Source: Desulforamulus hydrothermalis Lam5 = DSM 18033 (GTDB lineage Bacteria > Bacillota > Desulfotomaculia > Desulfotomaculales > Desulfotomaculaceae). From it: DNA of 64,000 nt. The notes under the pieces are model-generated. The model was given only the letters and a program-made list of their open reading frames with translations, was not told the origin of the DNA and made no database searches. A program made the position numbers and the translations under genes. Positions 15,267 to 23,941 of this stretch are shown here, piece after piece (the stretch's first letter is position 1; each line of letters opens with the position of its first letter). The stretch spans positions 124,266 through 188,265 of the forward strand of contig NZ_CAOS01000011.1 in NCBI RefSeq assembly GCF_000315365.1. Reading direction: 5' to 3'.

Positions 15267-15812
15267 GTGGGTGAAAGATCCAGCAACCGGCTCGCCAGTA
15301 ACTTAGAGCAGCTGGTCACCAGATTGGAGAGCATCCACTCCCAAAAGAGCAGTGAACTGGATCAAGTTTCCGGTGTGCTGGCAAACATGGATAAACTGGT
15401 TGACATTGTTTCACGGGTTGAGCTGCAGCGCCAGGCAGAATACCAACTGAATGAACAACTGGATAAATTGAACGAGATCATAGAAAACCTTTCCGGCCAG
15501 CACAAAACTTCAAGCAAACGGGAGGTTTCGGTGGAGGAAACCTTACGCAAGGTCATTAAAGGGGTCAAGGTTACCGGCAAAGTGATGGATATTGTGGCGG
15601 GCAGCCTGGGTGTTATGTTTGACTCTATTGTAGCTACGGTAAAAGCCCAGGAGCGGCAGGGTGCTGCCCGGCACAATAAGGAAAAAGAGGTTGACTTAGC
15701 CAGTATTTTAACTCCCCTGGGCAATATCCTGCAGGGATTGTTGAGCAGCGACCAGGTGGATAACAACAGTGCCGGCAAACCGGTGAAGACGGAGGAAAAC
15801 AAAGATGAGTAG
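15267..15812 (+). CDS. Uncharacterised coiled-coil protein
   Basis: A 181-residue protein starting at GTG 15267 (GAAGGGAG eight bases upstream; the in-frame GTG at 15258 overlaps that site). Residues about 8-75 show heptad-like leucine spacing (LASNLEQLVTRLESIHSQKSSELDQ, LNEQLDKLNEIIENLSG). A more hydrophobic segment follows (VMDIVAGSLGVMFDSIVATV), then a charged tail. There is no signal peptide. It ends 29 bases before the subtilase gene and is probably in one operon with it. I recognise no family. Confidence 0.72.
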   Translation: MGERSSNRLASNLEQLVTRLESIHSQKSSELDQVSGVLANMDKLVDIVSRVELQRQAEYQLNEQLDKLNEIIENLSGQHKTSSKREVSVEETLRKVIKGVKVTGKVMDIVAGSLGVMFDSIVATVKAQERQGAARHNKEKEVDLASILTPLGNILQGLLSSDQVDNNSAGKPVKTEENKDE

Positions 15813-15841
15813 AGGACGTGCCGGCTAAAGGGGTTGAAGCT

Positions 15842-16957
15842 ATGGTCGGTAGAAAAAAACGGCAAAGAATAATCCTGTTCAAACATCGTCTTTATCGTGG
15901 TGAACTGACCCCGTCTCAAACAGAGTTCCTTTACCGAACAGGAGCACAGGAGATCAGTGTTCTGCCGCTTGTTAACGGCATTGCTTGCCTGTTGCCGGAG
16001 GAGGTAACGGATGAACAGCTGAGATCTGCCGGCATGGTGGCAGCGGTGGAAGAAAACTGTCAAATTCGTTTGGTGCCCTGGGCGCCGGCCAAGTTTAAAC
16101 CTTTTCATTATGAGCAAGACCAGTTAATTCCCTGGGGTGTACATTATATCGGGGCCCCTGCCTGTTGGCCGGAAACCCGGGGTCAGGGAGTAAAAGTGGC
16201 AGTGATTGACAGCGGCATTGATGGCAGCCATCCAAACCTGGGGGGCAATCTCAAGGGGGGGATAAACTTGGTTGTCCCCGGTGCTTCTTATCATGACGAC
16301 AACGGTCACGGCACCCATGTGGCGGGGATCATTGCCGCAGCCGACACTGGCAAAGGCATTGTAGGTGTAGCACCCGAGGCAAACCTGTATGCTGTCAAGG
16401 TGCTGGATCAAAAAGGCGAAGGGACTGTTTTGCATGCTATCCGGGCCATCCACTGGTGTTTAAACAACCGCATACAGGTGGCCAATATGAGTTTTGGCAC
16501 CGATAAGTACAGCCAGGCTCTCGAAGAAGCGGTCCGGTCAGCCCGCCGGCAGGGCCTGCTGCTTGTGGCGGCAGCCGGTAATGACGGGGCCCCGTATACG
16601 GTGGATTATCCGTCGGTGTTTGATGAAACCCTCAGTGTTGCCGCGGCGGACAGCCGGGGCAAGTTAGCGAGCTTTAGCAGCAGCGGTCCGGAGGTGGATC
16701 TGCTGGCACCCGGCAGCAATATTGTATCAACCTACCTCTGGGGCAGTTATGTGCGGCTGAACGGCAGTTCCATGGCTACCGCCCACATTACCGGCGCAGC
16801 AGCTTTATTAAAGGCCAAATACCCGGAGGAAGATATTGATTCCCTGCGCCGTCGTTTGTTAGCCGGGGCCCAAAAGGTAAAGGGGATGTACAAAAACTTT
16901 ACCGGCGCAGGAATGGTAAGGGTGGATGTGTCTTTGAAAATAGCCGGGGGTATTTAA
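15842..16957 (+). CDS. S8 family serine protease (subtilase), no signal peptide
   Basis: A 371-residue protease with the complete subtilisin triad: Asp in VAVIDSGIDG, His in DDNGHGTHVAGII, Ser in LNGSSMATAH, plus the oxyanion Asn in AAAGNDGAPY. Residues 1-85 form a short propeptide-like region (ISVLPLVNGIACLLPEE) as in intracellular or spore subtilases. There is no signal peptide. ATG 15842 follows AAAGGGG; the GTG at 15818 has its Shine-Dalgarno too close. Likely roles are processing of coat or germination proteins, as for CspB-like or ISP-type enzymes. Confidence 0.9.
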   Translation: MVGRKKRQRIILFKHRLYRGELTPSQTEFLYRTGAQEISVLPLVNGIACLLPEEVTDEQLRSAGMVAAVEENCQIRLVPWAPAKFKPFHYEQDQLIPWGVHYIGAPACWPETRGQGVKVAVIDSGIDGSHPNLGGNLKGGINLVVPGASYHDDNGHGTHVAGIIAAADTGKGIVGVAPEANLYAVKVLDQKGEGTVLHAIRAIHWCLNNRIQVANMSFGTDKYSQALEEAVRSARRQGLLLVAAAGNDGAPYTVDYPSVFDETLSVAAADSRGKLASFSSSGPEVDLLAPGSNIVSTYLWGSYVRLNGSSMATAHITGAAALLKAKYPEEDIDSLRRRLLAGAQKVKGMYKNFTGAGMVRVDVSLKIAGGI

Positions 16958-17079
16958 AAGTGCAAACCATCGCAGTTACGGCCCCGGTCGGACGGCAGCA
17001 ACCCGGCAGGGGTTGATTGTTGGTGTATAACGGCTCGGTTTACGGTAAAAAATAAGACATATCTCAGGAGGTGAACGTT

Positions 17080-17322
17080 TTGACCGAGCCTATGTCAGGG
17101 CATCAGCAAACTGTGACTGAAACATTCAAAATTGGCGGGTTGCAGGGTGGCAGGCATGATAAGCAGGAAATTGAAACTTATCTTTCGCAAATTGACGGAG
17201 TTGATAAGGTGATTGTGAATTTGCAGGATGCCACTGTGACGGTAGATTTTGACCCGGGGGTTATTCACACCGATTACCTGCGGGGGACATTGCGGTCCCT
17301 GGGCCATGACATTTTGGTTTAA
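17080..17322 (+). CDS. HMA-like ferredoxin-fold protein lacking the metal-binding cysteines
   Basis: An 80-residue protein starting at TTG 17080 after AGGAGGTG. ETFKIGGLQGGRHDKQEIETYLSQIDGVDKVIVNLQDATVTVDFDPGVIHTDYLRGTLRSLGHDI follows the heavy-metal-associated domain layout (beta-alpha-beta-beta-alpha-beta). The position of the usual MxCxxC is GGLQGGRH, with no cysteine at all, so it cannot bind copper in the standard way. It may be a structural or His-based variant. A terminator/repeat follows. Confidence 0.7.
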   Translation: MTEPMSGHQQTVTETFKIGGLQGGRHDKQEIETYLSQIDGVDKVIVNLQDATVTVDFDPGVIHTDYLRGTLRSLGHDILV

Positions 17323-17337
17323 CGCCCGGCATCGGTA

Positions 17338-17644
17338 AAGCAGGCGGCAGGAATGCTTCAGAGTGTCGACAAACATTATGGGTGGTTTATGATCCCCTTT
17401 GGCTCCGGTTTGCGCACCGACAGCCACGATGATTCGCTACGGTGGCCATTGGGGTCGCCTCAAACGGCCGCTCCTGGCCGGTTCGGCTGGCGCCCACGTC
17501 CTGTGGGCGCCACCCCAATGGGCTCCTTTCGCTCATCAAGTGCTGTTACCGGTGCTTCGACAAGTCGCCGACAGGGGATCATAAAACCACCTCACTTTGT
17601 TTTACACCTTTGTCTACAGTCTGAAGCAGGCTGCAGGCCTGCTT
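17338..17644 (+). repeat. Palindromic element copy 3 (full length) between duplicated terminator hairpins
   Basis: The core is 17359-17623 (265 bp), in the same orientation as copies 1 and 2. The left hairpin AAGCAGGCGGCAGGAATGCTT-like (17338-17358) and the right AAGCAGGCTGCAGG...TGCTT (17624-17644, followed by T-run) agree at 18 of 21 positions. The inner stem has GCCATTGGGGT with ACCCCAATGGG. Confidence 0.88.
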
Positions 17645-17661
17645 TTTCCTTGGAGGATGGC

Positions 17662-18108
17662 ATGGACAACAAGTTGTTAGCTCTTATTATCGCTGCTGCG
17701 TCCGGCTTAACCATGGCCCTGCAGGGGACCTTAAATGCCGCCTTGGGCAGGATTGCCGGTTTGTGGGAAGCGACCCTGATAGTGCATGTGGTGGGTACGA
17801 TGGCGGTTGGCATACTGGTTTTCATTTGCCGCTTGGGCACCTGCGAGTTGGCAAAGTGGGCGGCTGCCCCCTGGTATACTTATTTGGGGGGCATCTTAAG
17901 CGTCTTAATTGTTTATATGGTGGCCCGCAGTATTCCTGCGGTGGGTGTTGCACCGGCCACCACCGCCATTATTGTGGGACAAGTGTTAACCGCTGCGGCC
18001 ATCGATCACCTGGGTCTCTTTGGGGTAGCCCGCATGCCCTTTAATTGGTATCACCTGGCCGGCACTTTTCTTATGGCTGCCGGGGCATTTTTATTACTGA
18101 AGAAATAA
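17662..18108 (+). CDS. DMT-superfamily small membrane protein (YdcZ/DUF606)
   Basis: A 148-residue membrane protein with about five hydrophobic segments: LLALIIAAASGLTMALQGTLNA, ATLIVHVVGTMAVGILVFIC, WYTYLGGILSVLIVYMVA, VAPATTAIIVGQVLTAAAI and FLMAAGAFLLLKK. This is the half-size DMT exporter unit called YdcZ/DUF606, which usually works as a dimer. The substrate is unknown. ATG 17662 lies after GGAGG in the terminator of repeat copy 3, so its promoter would have to lie in or before the repeat. Confidence 0.83.
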   Translation: MDNKLLALIIAAASGLTMALQGTLNAALGRIAGLWEATLIVHVVGTMAVGILVFICRLGTCELAKWAAAPWYTYLGGILSVLIVYMVARSIPAVGVAPATTAIIVGQVLTAAAIDHLGLFGVARMPFNWYHLAGTFLMAAGAFLLLKK

Positions 18109-18115
18109 TCTTAAA

Positions 18116-18605
18116 TTAATCTGCCGGCTGCCGGCTGCCATCCCTAATAATCACACTGCCGGGGGACAGCCCGTCGATAATGGCTATCTGATCATTGTCC
18201 TGGGGGCCGGTTTGCACGGTCCGGTAGGTTGTTCGGCCGTTTACCACCTCCATAACCTGCTTACTGCCGTCCGGTCCGGTGCGTATCGCTGTTAAAGGGA
18301 TCAACGGCAAACCGACAAATTTCCCGAACGGCCAAATCAAGATTTTCCGTGATTGCCAGGGTTTGCCCTTGGCTAACTGACTGGCCGTTTTTTACCGGCA
18401 CCTGCACCACCCGGGCAGGTTGGCTGGCATACAGATCATGTTTAACCGCCGGCCGTACAATGCCAAATTCCTCCACGGTTTGCACAATCGTACCGGTTTT
18501 AACTGTTACAGTTTCCGGTGCCGGACTGTTGCCGGTAAGTTTAACCAGGCTAAATACCGCCAGCATCAACAGCCCGCCGGCCAGGTAAATATTTTTTTGG
18601 CGCAT
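18116..18605 (-). pseudogene. Efflux membrane-fusion (HlyD/MacA-like) protein, internally deleted and frameshifted
   Basis: The N-terminal part (from 18605) has a membrane anchor (NIYLAGGLLMLAVFSLVKLTG) and a biotinyl-lipoyl-like start (TIVQTVEEFGIVRPA, PVKNGQSVSQGQTLAITEN). Near 18340 the frame changes, and the C-terminal beta-barrel segment appears in another frame (GLPLIPLTAIRTGPDGSKQVMEVVNGRTTYRTVQTG). Together they cover about 165 residues, whereas the family has 300-400, so the middle helical hairpin is missing. It is the adaptor of the ABC efflux system upstream on this strand and is not expected to work. Confidence 0.8.
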
Positions 18606-18616
18606 CCGGAACCCCC

Positions 18617-21002
18617 CTAATCTTTATTTTTCAGCACCTCTGCGAAATCCAGTTGCCGCAGTTGCCGTACCGCAAGCAAATGCGCAGCAGCAATAAACAA
18701 AATACCTCCCAGTGCAGCGTAAAGATAAGTAGCCGGGTAAATAACCGCAGGCAGGCTAAAGAGATCGCTGCTGACAGCCTGCGCATAACCCCGGGCCATG
18801 AAATAACCCAAGGGCAGCCCTAACAATACGCCCGGCAAGGCTTGCAATATGGTGACCCGGTGCAGCAGCCCGGCAACCTCCCTGGCGGTGAAGCCCAGCA
18901 TCAGCAGGCTGGCCAGTTCCCGCTTGCGTTCATTAAAATTAATCACCGCGGTATTATAAACAATGGCAAACCCCAGCAGGGCAGCAAACAACACCATGAG
19001 GGAAACTGTGTAAAGCAAACTGTCCAGGTTTTGTTTAAAATAATCCAGCTCTTTTTGCTTACTTAGGATAAAGGACACGCCTGTCAGCCGGTTAAGTTGG
19101 TTTTCCGGCTCAACGCTTAGCCCAGGGTCAACCAACAGCATAGCACCCGATACCAGGTGACTTTCTCCCAGCAATTGGTTAGCCTGGGGCAGGCGGATAT
19201 AGGATGCCTGGCCGATAATCTGGTGGTGGATACCGGCTACTTTTAAGGCAGCCTTGCGTGATAACCCTTTTTCTCCCATGATTTCCGCTACCACCCAGTG
19301 GCCGGGCCGCAAGCCCAGTTTTTGGGCCGTTCTGGCATGAACCAAAAGCCCTGCCGGAGGTAGATGCATGGGTTGGCCGGCCGCTTCAGTCAATTTTTTC
19401 AAGGTAACTCCGGCGGGAAGCCCGACCAGGAGATTTTCTTCAGATTTTCCTTGGTGGTGCAGCCTGACAGGTAGTTCCAGCAACGGCTCCACCTTTTGCA
19501 CACCCGCCAGACGGCGGATAGCCAGCAGTTCGCTTTCTTTCACCGGGTGGGAAAAACGCAACAAATAGTTATAACGCTGCTGCTGTTGGAAATGTTCTCT
19601 CAGCATGTAGTCAACGGCATCCCGGGTAAAGAGAGCTGCCACCAGCATGCCCACTGCCAGCATGACGCCTGCCAGGGTAAAGGCAAAACGGCCCCGGTGG
19701 CGCAGGGTGGTGCGCCAGCTCATTTTCCGGCCGGCATCCAGTCGGCGCCAGAACCATTGCCACTTTTCCGGCAGGATGGGGCCGCCTTTCAGAGGCGGTG
19801 CCGGCCGCATAGCTGTGGCCGGCTGTATTTTGCTGATGTCTTGGGAAGCAGTAACGCCGGCCAAGCCACCGGTCGCCAGGCTGAGCCAAAAGCCGTACAA
19901 GATGGCCTGCTGGTTAACCCCGCCAAGGGCGGCAGGCAGGTTAAAGTATTTGGCAAAGGTTTGAGAAATTACCGAGGCCAGCAGTACACCCAGCAGGCAG
20001 CCCAGCAGCGCACCTGCCAGGGCCACTGCTAAGGCATATGCCGTATAGTGGGCAATAATTTGACCGTTGCGGCAGCCCAGGGCTTTCATAACCCCGATTT
20101 GCGTGCGCTGAGATTTGATCAGCCTTCTCAATACAATAAATTGAATGGCTGCTGCAATGCCCAGGAAGATGACCGGCAGAAAACGTGAGGAAGCCCGCAG
20201 GCCATCCAGTTTAGATTGCAAAACCGCGTGGCTTAACTGCTGTTGCCGGGGATAAGCGGCTAAATTGCCGTAAGGCTGCAAAATGTGTTCAACCTGCTGT
20301 CTAACCTTCTTTTCATCTGCGCCGGGCGCCAGTTTAATTACTACCTGGTTAATCTGGCCCGGCAGGTTTAAAATTTGCTGGGCCGAATGGTGAGACATCA
20401 TGATTATGCCGAAGTTTTGCGGATCGGTAACCAGACTGGCGGCGTCTTGCATCGGATATATTAGTTCCGGGCCGGTGGCGGTGCCCACTACGGTCAGGGG
20501 AACCACCCGGCCAGCCGCAATAATTTTAACAGTATCGTTAACAGACAGATGATTAACCCGGGCAAACCTGGGATCGGTTTAAAATTTCCATGCTGCCGCC
20601 TTGGGAGTATTTATTAAAAAGGCGACCGGTCAGCACTTGCACTTGGTTAACCTCACCCGTCATGGGGATGGGGTAGCTGATTAAACGCACAGTAGCCCGC
20701 CGGTTATTTTCTCTTAAAAGAGGCAGGTCTTTTTGCAAGCGGCCGGTGGCTTTAGCCACGCCGGGGAGAGCGGCAATTTGCTTAACCACTTGTTCAGGGG
20801 CTTGAACCACATGAAAGTAATAGTCGGCAAAAAGGTATGTCCGGTAAAAATCAGCCTGGGAACGGCTAAGATTGTAATATGAAGTGGCCATGGCAATGTA
20901 AAGGGAAATGCCGGCCATGACCACTGCCACCACCGCCAGAAAGGGCCCTCGGGTATGCCGGATGGTACGCAGCAGCTTTTTGGTTAGTACACTCACTACC
21001 AA
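18617..21002 (-). pseudogene. ABC transporter permease (FtsX/MacB type), one-base frameshift
   Basis: Reading from 21002, the first 149 codons encode an N-terminal TM segment (GPFLAVVAVVMAGISLYIAMA) and a periplasmic MacB-like start, ending at a premature TAA near 20553. The remaining 630 or so codons (to 18617) continue in the shifted frame with DPRFARVNHLSVNDTVK and the FtsX-type TM bundles. One extra base in the stretch 20572-20582 (TTTTAAACCGATCCC on the minus strand) explains the break. It could be a real mutation, or a sequencing error, or a slippery site. Intact, the protein would have two FtsX domains, about 790 residues. Confidence 0.85.
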
Positions 21003-21709
21003 TCAATCCTTTCCGGCGGGAGGGGTGAGGGGTTAACGGCAATTTCCAGGATGCTGCCGCTGCCCATGCGCACAGTGCGTTGGGCCAACCGGCCGATGAC
21101 GGTGTTGTGAGTAACAATAACAACCGTGCTGCCATACCGGCGGTTAATCCGGGACAGCAAATCCAGAATGCGCCGGCCGGTTTGTTGGTCCAGAGCACCG
21201 GTGGGTTCATCACATAGCAATAATTGAGGCTTTTTTACTGCTGCCCGGGCAATGGCCACCCGCTGCTGTTCGCCACCGCTCAATTGAGAAGGAAAATGAT
21301 GCTGCCGGTTGATTAAACCTACCTCTCTTAATACTTCATCCACCGGCAGCGGGTCAGTCACCAGGTGGGCGGCCAGTTCCACGTTTTCCCGGGCGGTTAA
21401 ATCAGAAATTAAATTATAAAACTGAAAGACAAAACCTACTTGCTCCCGTCGGTAGCGGGTCAGCCTTGCTTCATTGGCCCGGCTCAGGTTTTCACCGGCA
21501 AAAAACAAATCTCCCGTAGAAGGTGCATCCATGCCGCCGATGATATTTAATAAAGTACTTTTGCCTGAGCCGCTGGGGCCTAAAATTACCAGCAACTCAC
21601 CGGGATAAATTTCCAGGGAGGTTTCTTTTAAAGCTTGAACGGTTACTTCCCCCATGACAAACCGGCGGCTTACTTGCTGCAATCTTAACAGCGGCATCTT
21701 TGACATCAT
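20996..21709 (-). CDS. ABC transporter ATP-binding protein (MacB/LolD type)
   Basis: A 237-residue ATPase with Walker A GPSGSGKST, Q-loop FVFQFYNLIS, signature LSGGEQQR, Walker B LLLCDEPTGALD and switch His in VIVTHN. It belongs to the MacB/LolD group that pairs with FtsX-like permeases. It overlaps the permease start by 7 bases. Because permease and adaptor downstream are broken, the ATPase may be an orphan. The operon order on the minus strand is regulator, ATPase, permease, adaptor. Confidence 0.93.
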   Translation of the reverse strand: MMSKMPLLRLQQVSRRFVMGEVTVQALKETSLEIYPGELLVILGPSGSGKSTLLNIIGGMDAPSTGDLFFAGENLSRANEARLTRYRREQVGFVFQFYNLISDLTARENVELAAHLVTDPLPVDEVLREVGLINRQHHFPSQLSGGEQQRVAIARAAVKKPQLLLCDEPTGALDQQTGRRILDLLSRINRRYGSTVVIVTHNTVIGRLAQRTVRMGSGSILEIAVNPSPLPPERIDW

Positions 21710-21729
21710 TATGTCCCCCTTCGGACGGG

Positions 21730-22209
21730 TTATGTAGTACGAAACTCGCCCTTTTGCCAGCGCTCGTAATATTCATTGATGTCTGACAAATACCAGTTAA
21801 TAAAATCAAAATAATCCTTCATGGCCAGCAGGTTTTGGGCTGCTTGCTGATTTTCCGTCGACAAAATACCAAGGCCCCGGGCAATGATAGCCTCCCACTC
21901 ATGAAGTGCTTTCAGTTTAGCAGACATGGCCCTCACCCAGGCGGTGGTATTGACGCGGAAATAAGTTTTTCTCTCGCCCGGCAGGCTTACCTTTTCAATA
22001 AATTGAATCAGCAAACCCTGGCGGATGGTGAGGGAGGCGGTGGCTTTGCTAAACAACAGATCTTCGGCAATTTCATCCAACGTTTTTGGTTGTTCAGCCA
22101 GCAACAGATAGGCAAAAACCCGGCCCAAAGTCTTAGAGGCACCGGATTTTTCAAACAGCAGGCCCATATCTTCAATAAATGAATACATGGCATGTTCTAG
22201 TGTTCCCAT
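21730..22209 (-). CDS. GbsR/MarR-type transcriptional regulator
   Basis: A 159-residue winged-helix regulator. SKTLGRVFAYLLLAEQPKTLDEIAEDLLFSKATASLTIRQGLLIQFIEKV is the GbsR-like HTH, and the C-terminal half (WEAIIARGLGILSTENQQ, FINWYLSDINEYYERW) is the dimerisation region. It is the first gene of the efflux operon and probably represses it by binding the 28-base perfect palindrome over its own promoter. Confidence 0.88.
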   Translation of the reverse strand: MGTLEHAMYSFIEDMGLLFEKSGASKTLGRVFAYLLLAEQPKTLDEIAEDLLFSKATASLTIRQGLLIQFIEKVSLPGERKTYFRVNTTAWVRAMSAKLKALHEWEAIIARGLGILSTENQQAAQNLLAMKDYFDFINWYLSDINEYYERWQKGEFRTT

Positions 22210-22244
22210 AGTTTGTAATCCCCTTGCATAATAATGTTGCGGTT

Positions 22245-22284
22245 ATTATACAATATAGTTTGTTTAATTGCAATTAAACAAACT
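22245..22284 (-). promoter_or_regulatory. Promoter with overlapping perfect palindromic operator
   Basis: On the minus strand TTGCAA (22268-22273), 17-base spacer and TATAAT (22245-22250) form a good sigma-A promoter for the regulator. The -35 box lies in the centre of a perfect 28-base palindrome, AGTTTGTTTAATTG then its reverse complement (22257-22284). This is the layout of an autoregulated repressor operator. Confidence 0.85.
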
Positions 22285-22330
22285 AAAAAAGCCAAACCCC
22301 CTGCAATAAGGCAGGGGGGTTTGGCTTTTA
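22285..22330 (-). terminator. Terminator of the AGCS symporter gene
   Basis: AAAGCCAAACCCCC-type arms around GCAGG/CCTGC at 22287-22330 form a stem of about 17 bp. The minus-strand 3' side ends in a T-run. It separates the symporter gene from the divergent regulator promoter. Confidence 0.85.
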
Positions 22331-22356
22331 ATAAACTTTGCCAAGATAAATTAAAG

Positions 22357-23727
22357 TTATGCTCCTATGGAAGTACCGGAGCGTTCCGCTTGTTTCTCAC
22401 GCTTTCTGATTTCCATGAAAGACTTGGTTTCCGAAACAATAACACCCGACAGTCCCAGCAGGCCGATCAAGTTGGGGATAGCCATGGCGCCGTTTAAGGT
22501 GTCGGCAATATCCCAAACCAGATCCAGTTCCAGGGTGCAGCCAATAAAAGTGGCAATTACAAAGGCGTAACGGTAGTAAACAACCGCCTTGCGGCTAAAG
22601 ATGTACTGGAAGCACTTTTCACCGTAATAGGACCAGCCCAGTACAGTGGAATAAGCAAAAAAGATAAGACCGATTGTGACAATGTATTTACCCATGCCGG
22701 GCAGGAAAGCTTCAAAGGAAGCAATGGTCAGTTGAGCACCCGAAGCTTCACCGGTATAGAGACCGGCCATAGCTAAGACAATGCCGGTAATGGAACAAAC
22801 CACAATGGTGTCCAAAAAGGTACCGGTCATGGAAACCAGGGCCTGGCGACCGGGGTGGTCGGTTTTGGCAGCGGCTGCCGCAATGGGGGCAGAACCCAAA
22901 CCGGCTTCGTTGGAGAAAACCCCGCGGGCTACGCCGTAGCGAATAACCGTACCCAGGGCGCCGCCGGCAACCGCCTGGCCGGTAAAAGCATCGCTAAGAA
23001 TAAGGGCGAGGGCGGGACCTAATTTATCCAGGTTCAGGACAATAATAGCCAGGCCGCCCAATACATAAAAGATAGCCATAAAAGGCACCACAAAGCCGGT
23101 AACCCGGCCGATGCTTTGAATGCCGCCCAGGATGACGGCACCGGTTAAAATAGCAAGAATGATACCGGTAATGATGGGGCTGATGCCAAAGGTGCCGTTC
23201 ATGGCCATGGCCACCGAGTTGGTCTGAGTCATATTGCCGATACCAAAGGAAGCAAAGGCGCCAAAAAAGGCAAAGGCCCAGGCCAGCCATTTCAGTTTCA
23301 AGCCCCGGTCAATGTAATACATGGGGCCGCCGGCCATTTCCCCCTTTTCGTCCACAATACGGTATTTAACAGCCAGGATGGCCTCACCGTATTTGGTGGC
23401 CATACCGAAAAAGGCGGTTACCCACATCCAAAAAACAGCCCCCGGCCCGCCGGTAAATACCGCCGTAGCCACGCCGGCAATATTACCGGTGCCAATGGTA
23501 GCTGCCAGGGCGGTCATTAAGGCGTGGAAGTGAGAAATGTCACCCTCGGATTTTTTGTCTTGCTGGCGGGGTGAAAAAGCCAGCTTCAGGGCATAGGGCA
23601 GGGTTCTTACCTGCAGGAACCCCAGCCGCAGGGTGAGGAAGATGCCGGTGCCCACCAAAAACACCAGCATGTAAGGGCCCCACACAAATGAATTCAACTT
23701 GCTGACAAAAGCTGCAAAAGCATCCAA
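22357..23727 (-). CDS. Alanine/glycine:cation symporter (AGCS family, AlsT-like)
   Basis: A 456-residue integral membrane transporter of the APC superfamily that takes up alanine or glycine with Na+. Family landmarks are LGFLQVRTLPYALKLAF, ALAATIGTGNIAGVATAVFTGGPGAVFWMWVTAFFGMATKYGEA, VARGVFSNEAGLGSAPIAAAAAKTDHP and YSTVLGWSYYGEKC. The start is TTG at 23727, preceded by AAGGTAGGTGG. The gene ends at a strong terminator. Confidence 0.95.
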   Translation of the reverse strand: MDAFAAFVSKLNSFVWGPYMLVFLVGTGIFLTLRLGFLQVRTLPYALKLAFSPRQQDKKSEGDISHFHALMTALAATIGTGNIAGVATAVFTGGPGAVFWMWVTAFFGMATKYGEAILAVKYRIVDEKGEMAGGPMYYIDRGLKLKWLAWAFAFFGAFASFGIGNMTQTNSVAMAMNGTFGISPIITGIILAILTGAVILGGIQSIGRVTGFVVPFMAIFYVLGGLAIIVLNLDKLGPALALILSDAFTGQAVAGGALGTVIRYGVARGVFSNEAGLGSAPIAAAAAKTDHPGRQALVSMTGTFLDTIVVCSITGIVLAMAGLYTGEASGAQLTIASFEAFLPGMGKYIVTIGLIFFAYSTVLGWSYYGEKCFQYIFSRKAVVYYRYAFVIATFIGCTLELDLVWDIADTLNGAMAIPNLIGLLGLSGVIVSETKSFMEIRKREKQAERSGTSIGA

Positions 23728-23773
23728 AATAAAACCACCTACCTTAGTTAAAAATAATTATTTTAAAATTTAT

Positions 23774-23798
23774 ATTCAATGGCGACAATCTTTTTCCT
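23774..23798 (-). promoter_or_regulatory. Candidate sigma-H promoter for the AGCS symporter
   Basis: On the minus strand AGGAAAA (23792-23798), 14-base spacer, GAAT (23774-23777). The spacing equals that of the spoVG sigma-H promoter further on. It lies 47 bases from the start codon. Motif match only. Confidence 0.3.
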
Positions 23799-23941
23799 GC
23801 AAAATTCAAAAAATAATGTATGTATACAATGGACAAATGAATTATTGACAAAGACTCAAATCTTTGGTTAAGGCTTGTCCGCCGGTTAATCACGCACAGC
23901 GGCTTTGCCGGGTGCATGACCGGCTGATCATCCCGGTTTGT

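Noticed and set aside
15362-16117. 251-residue minus-strand frame
   Set aside because: It lies across the coiled-coil gene and the start of the subtilase, both better supported by ribosome sites and motifs.
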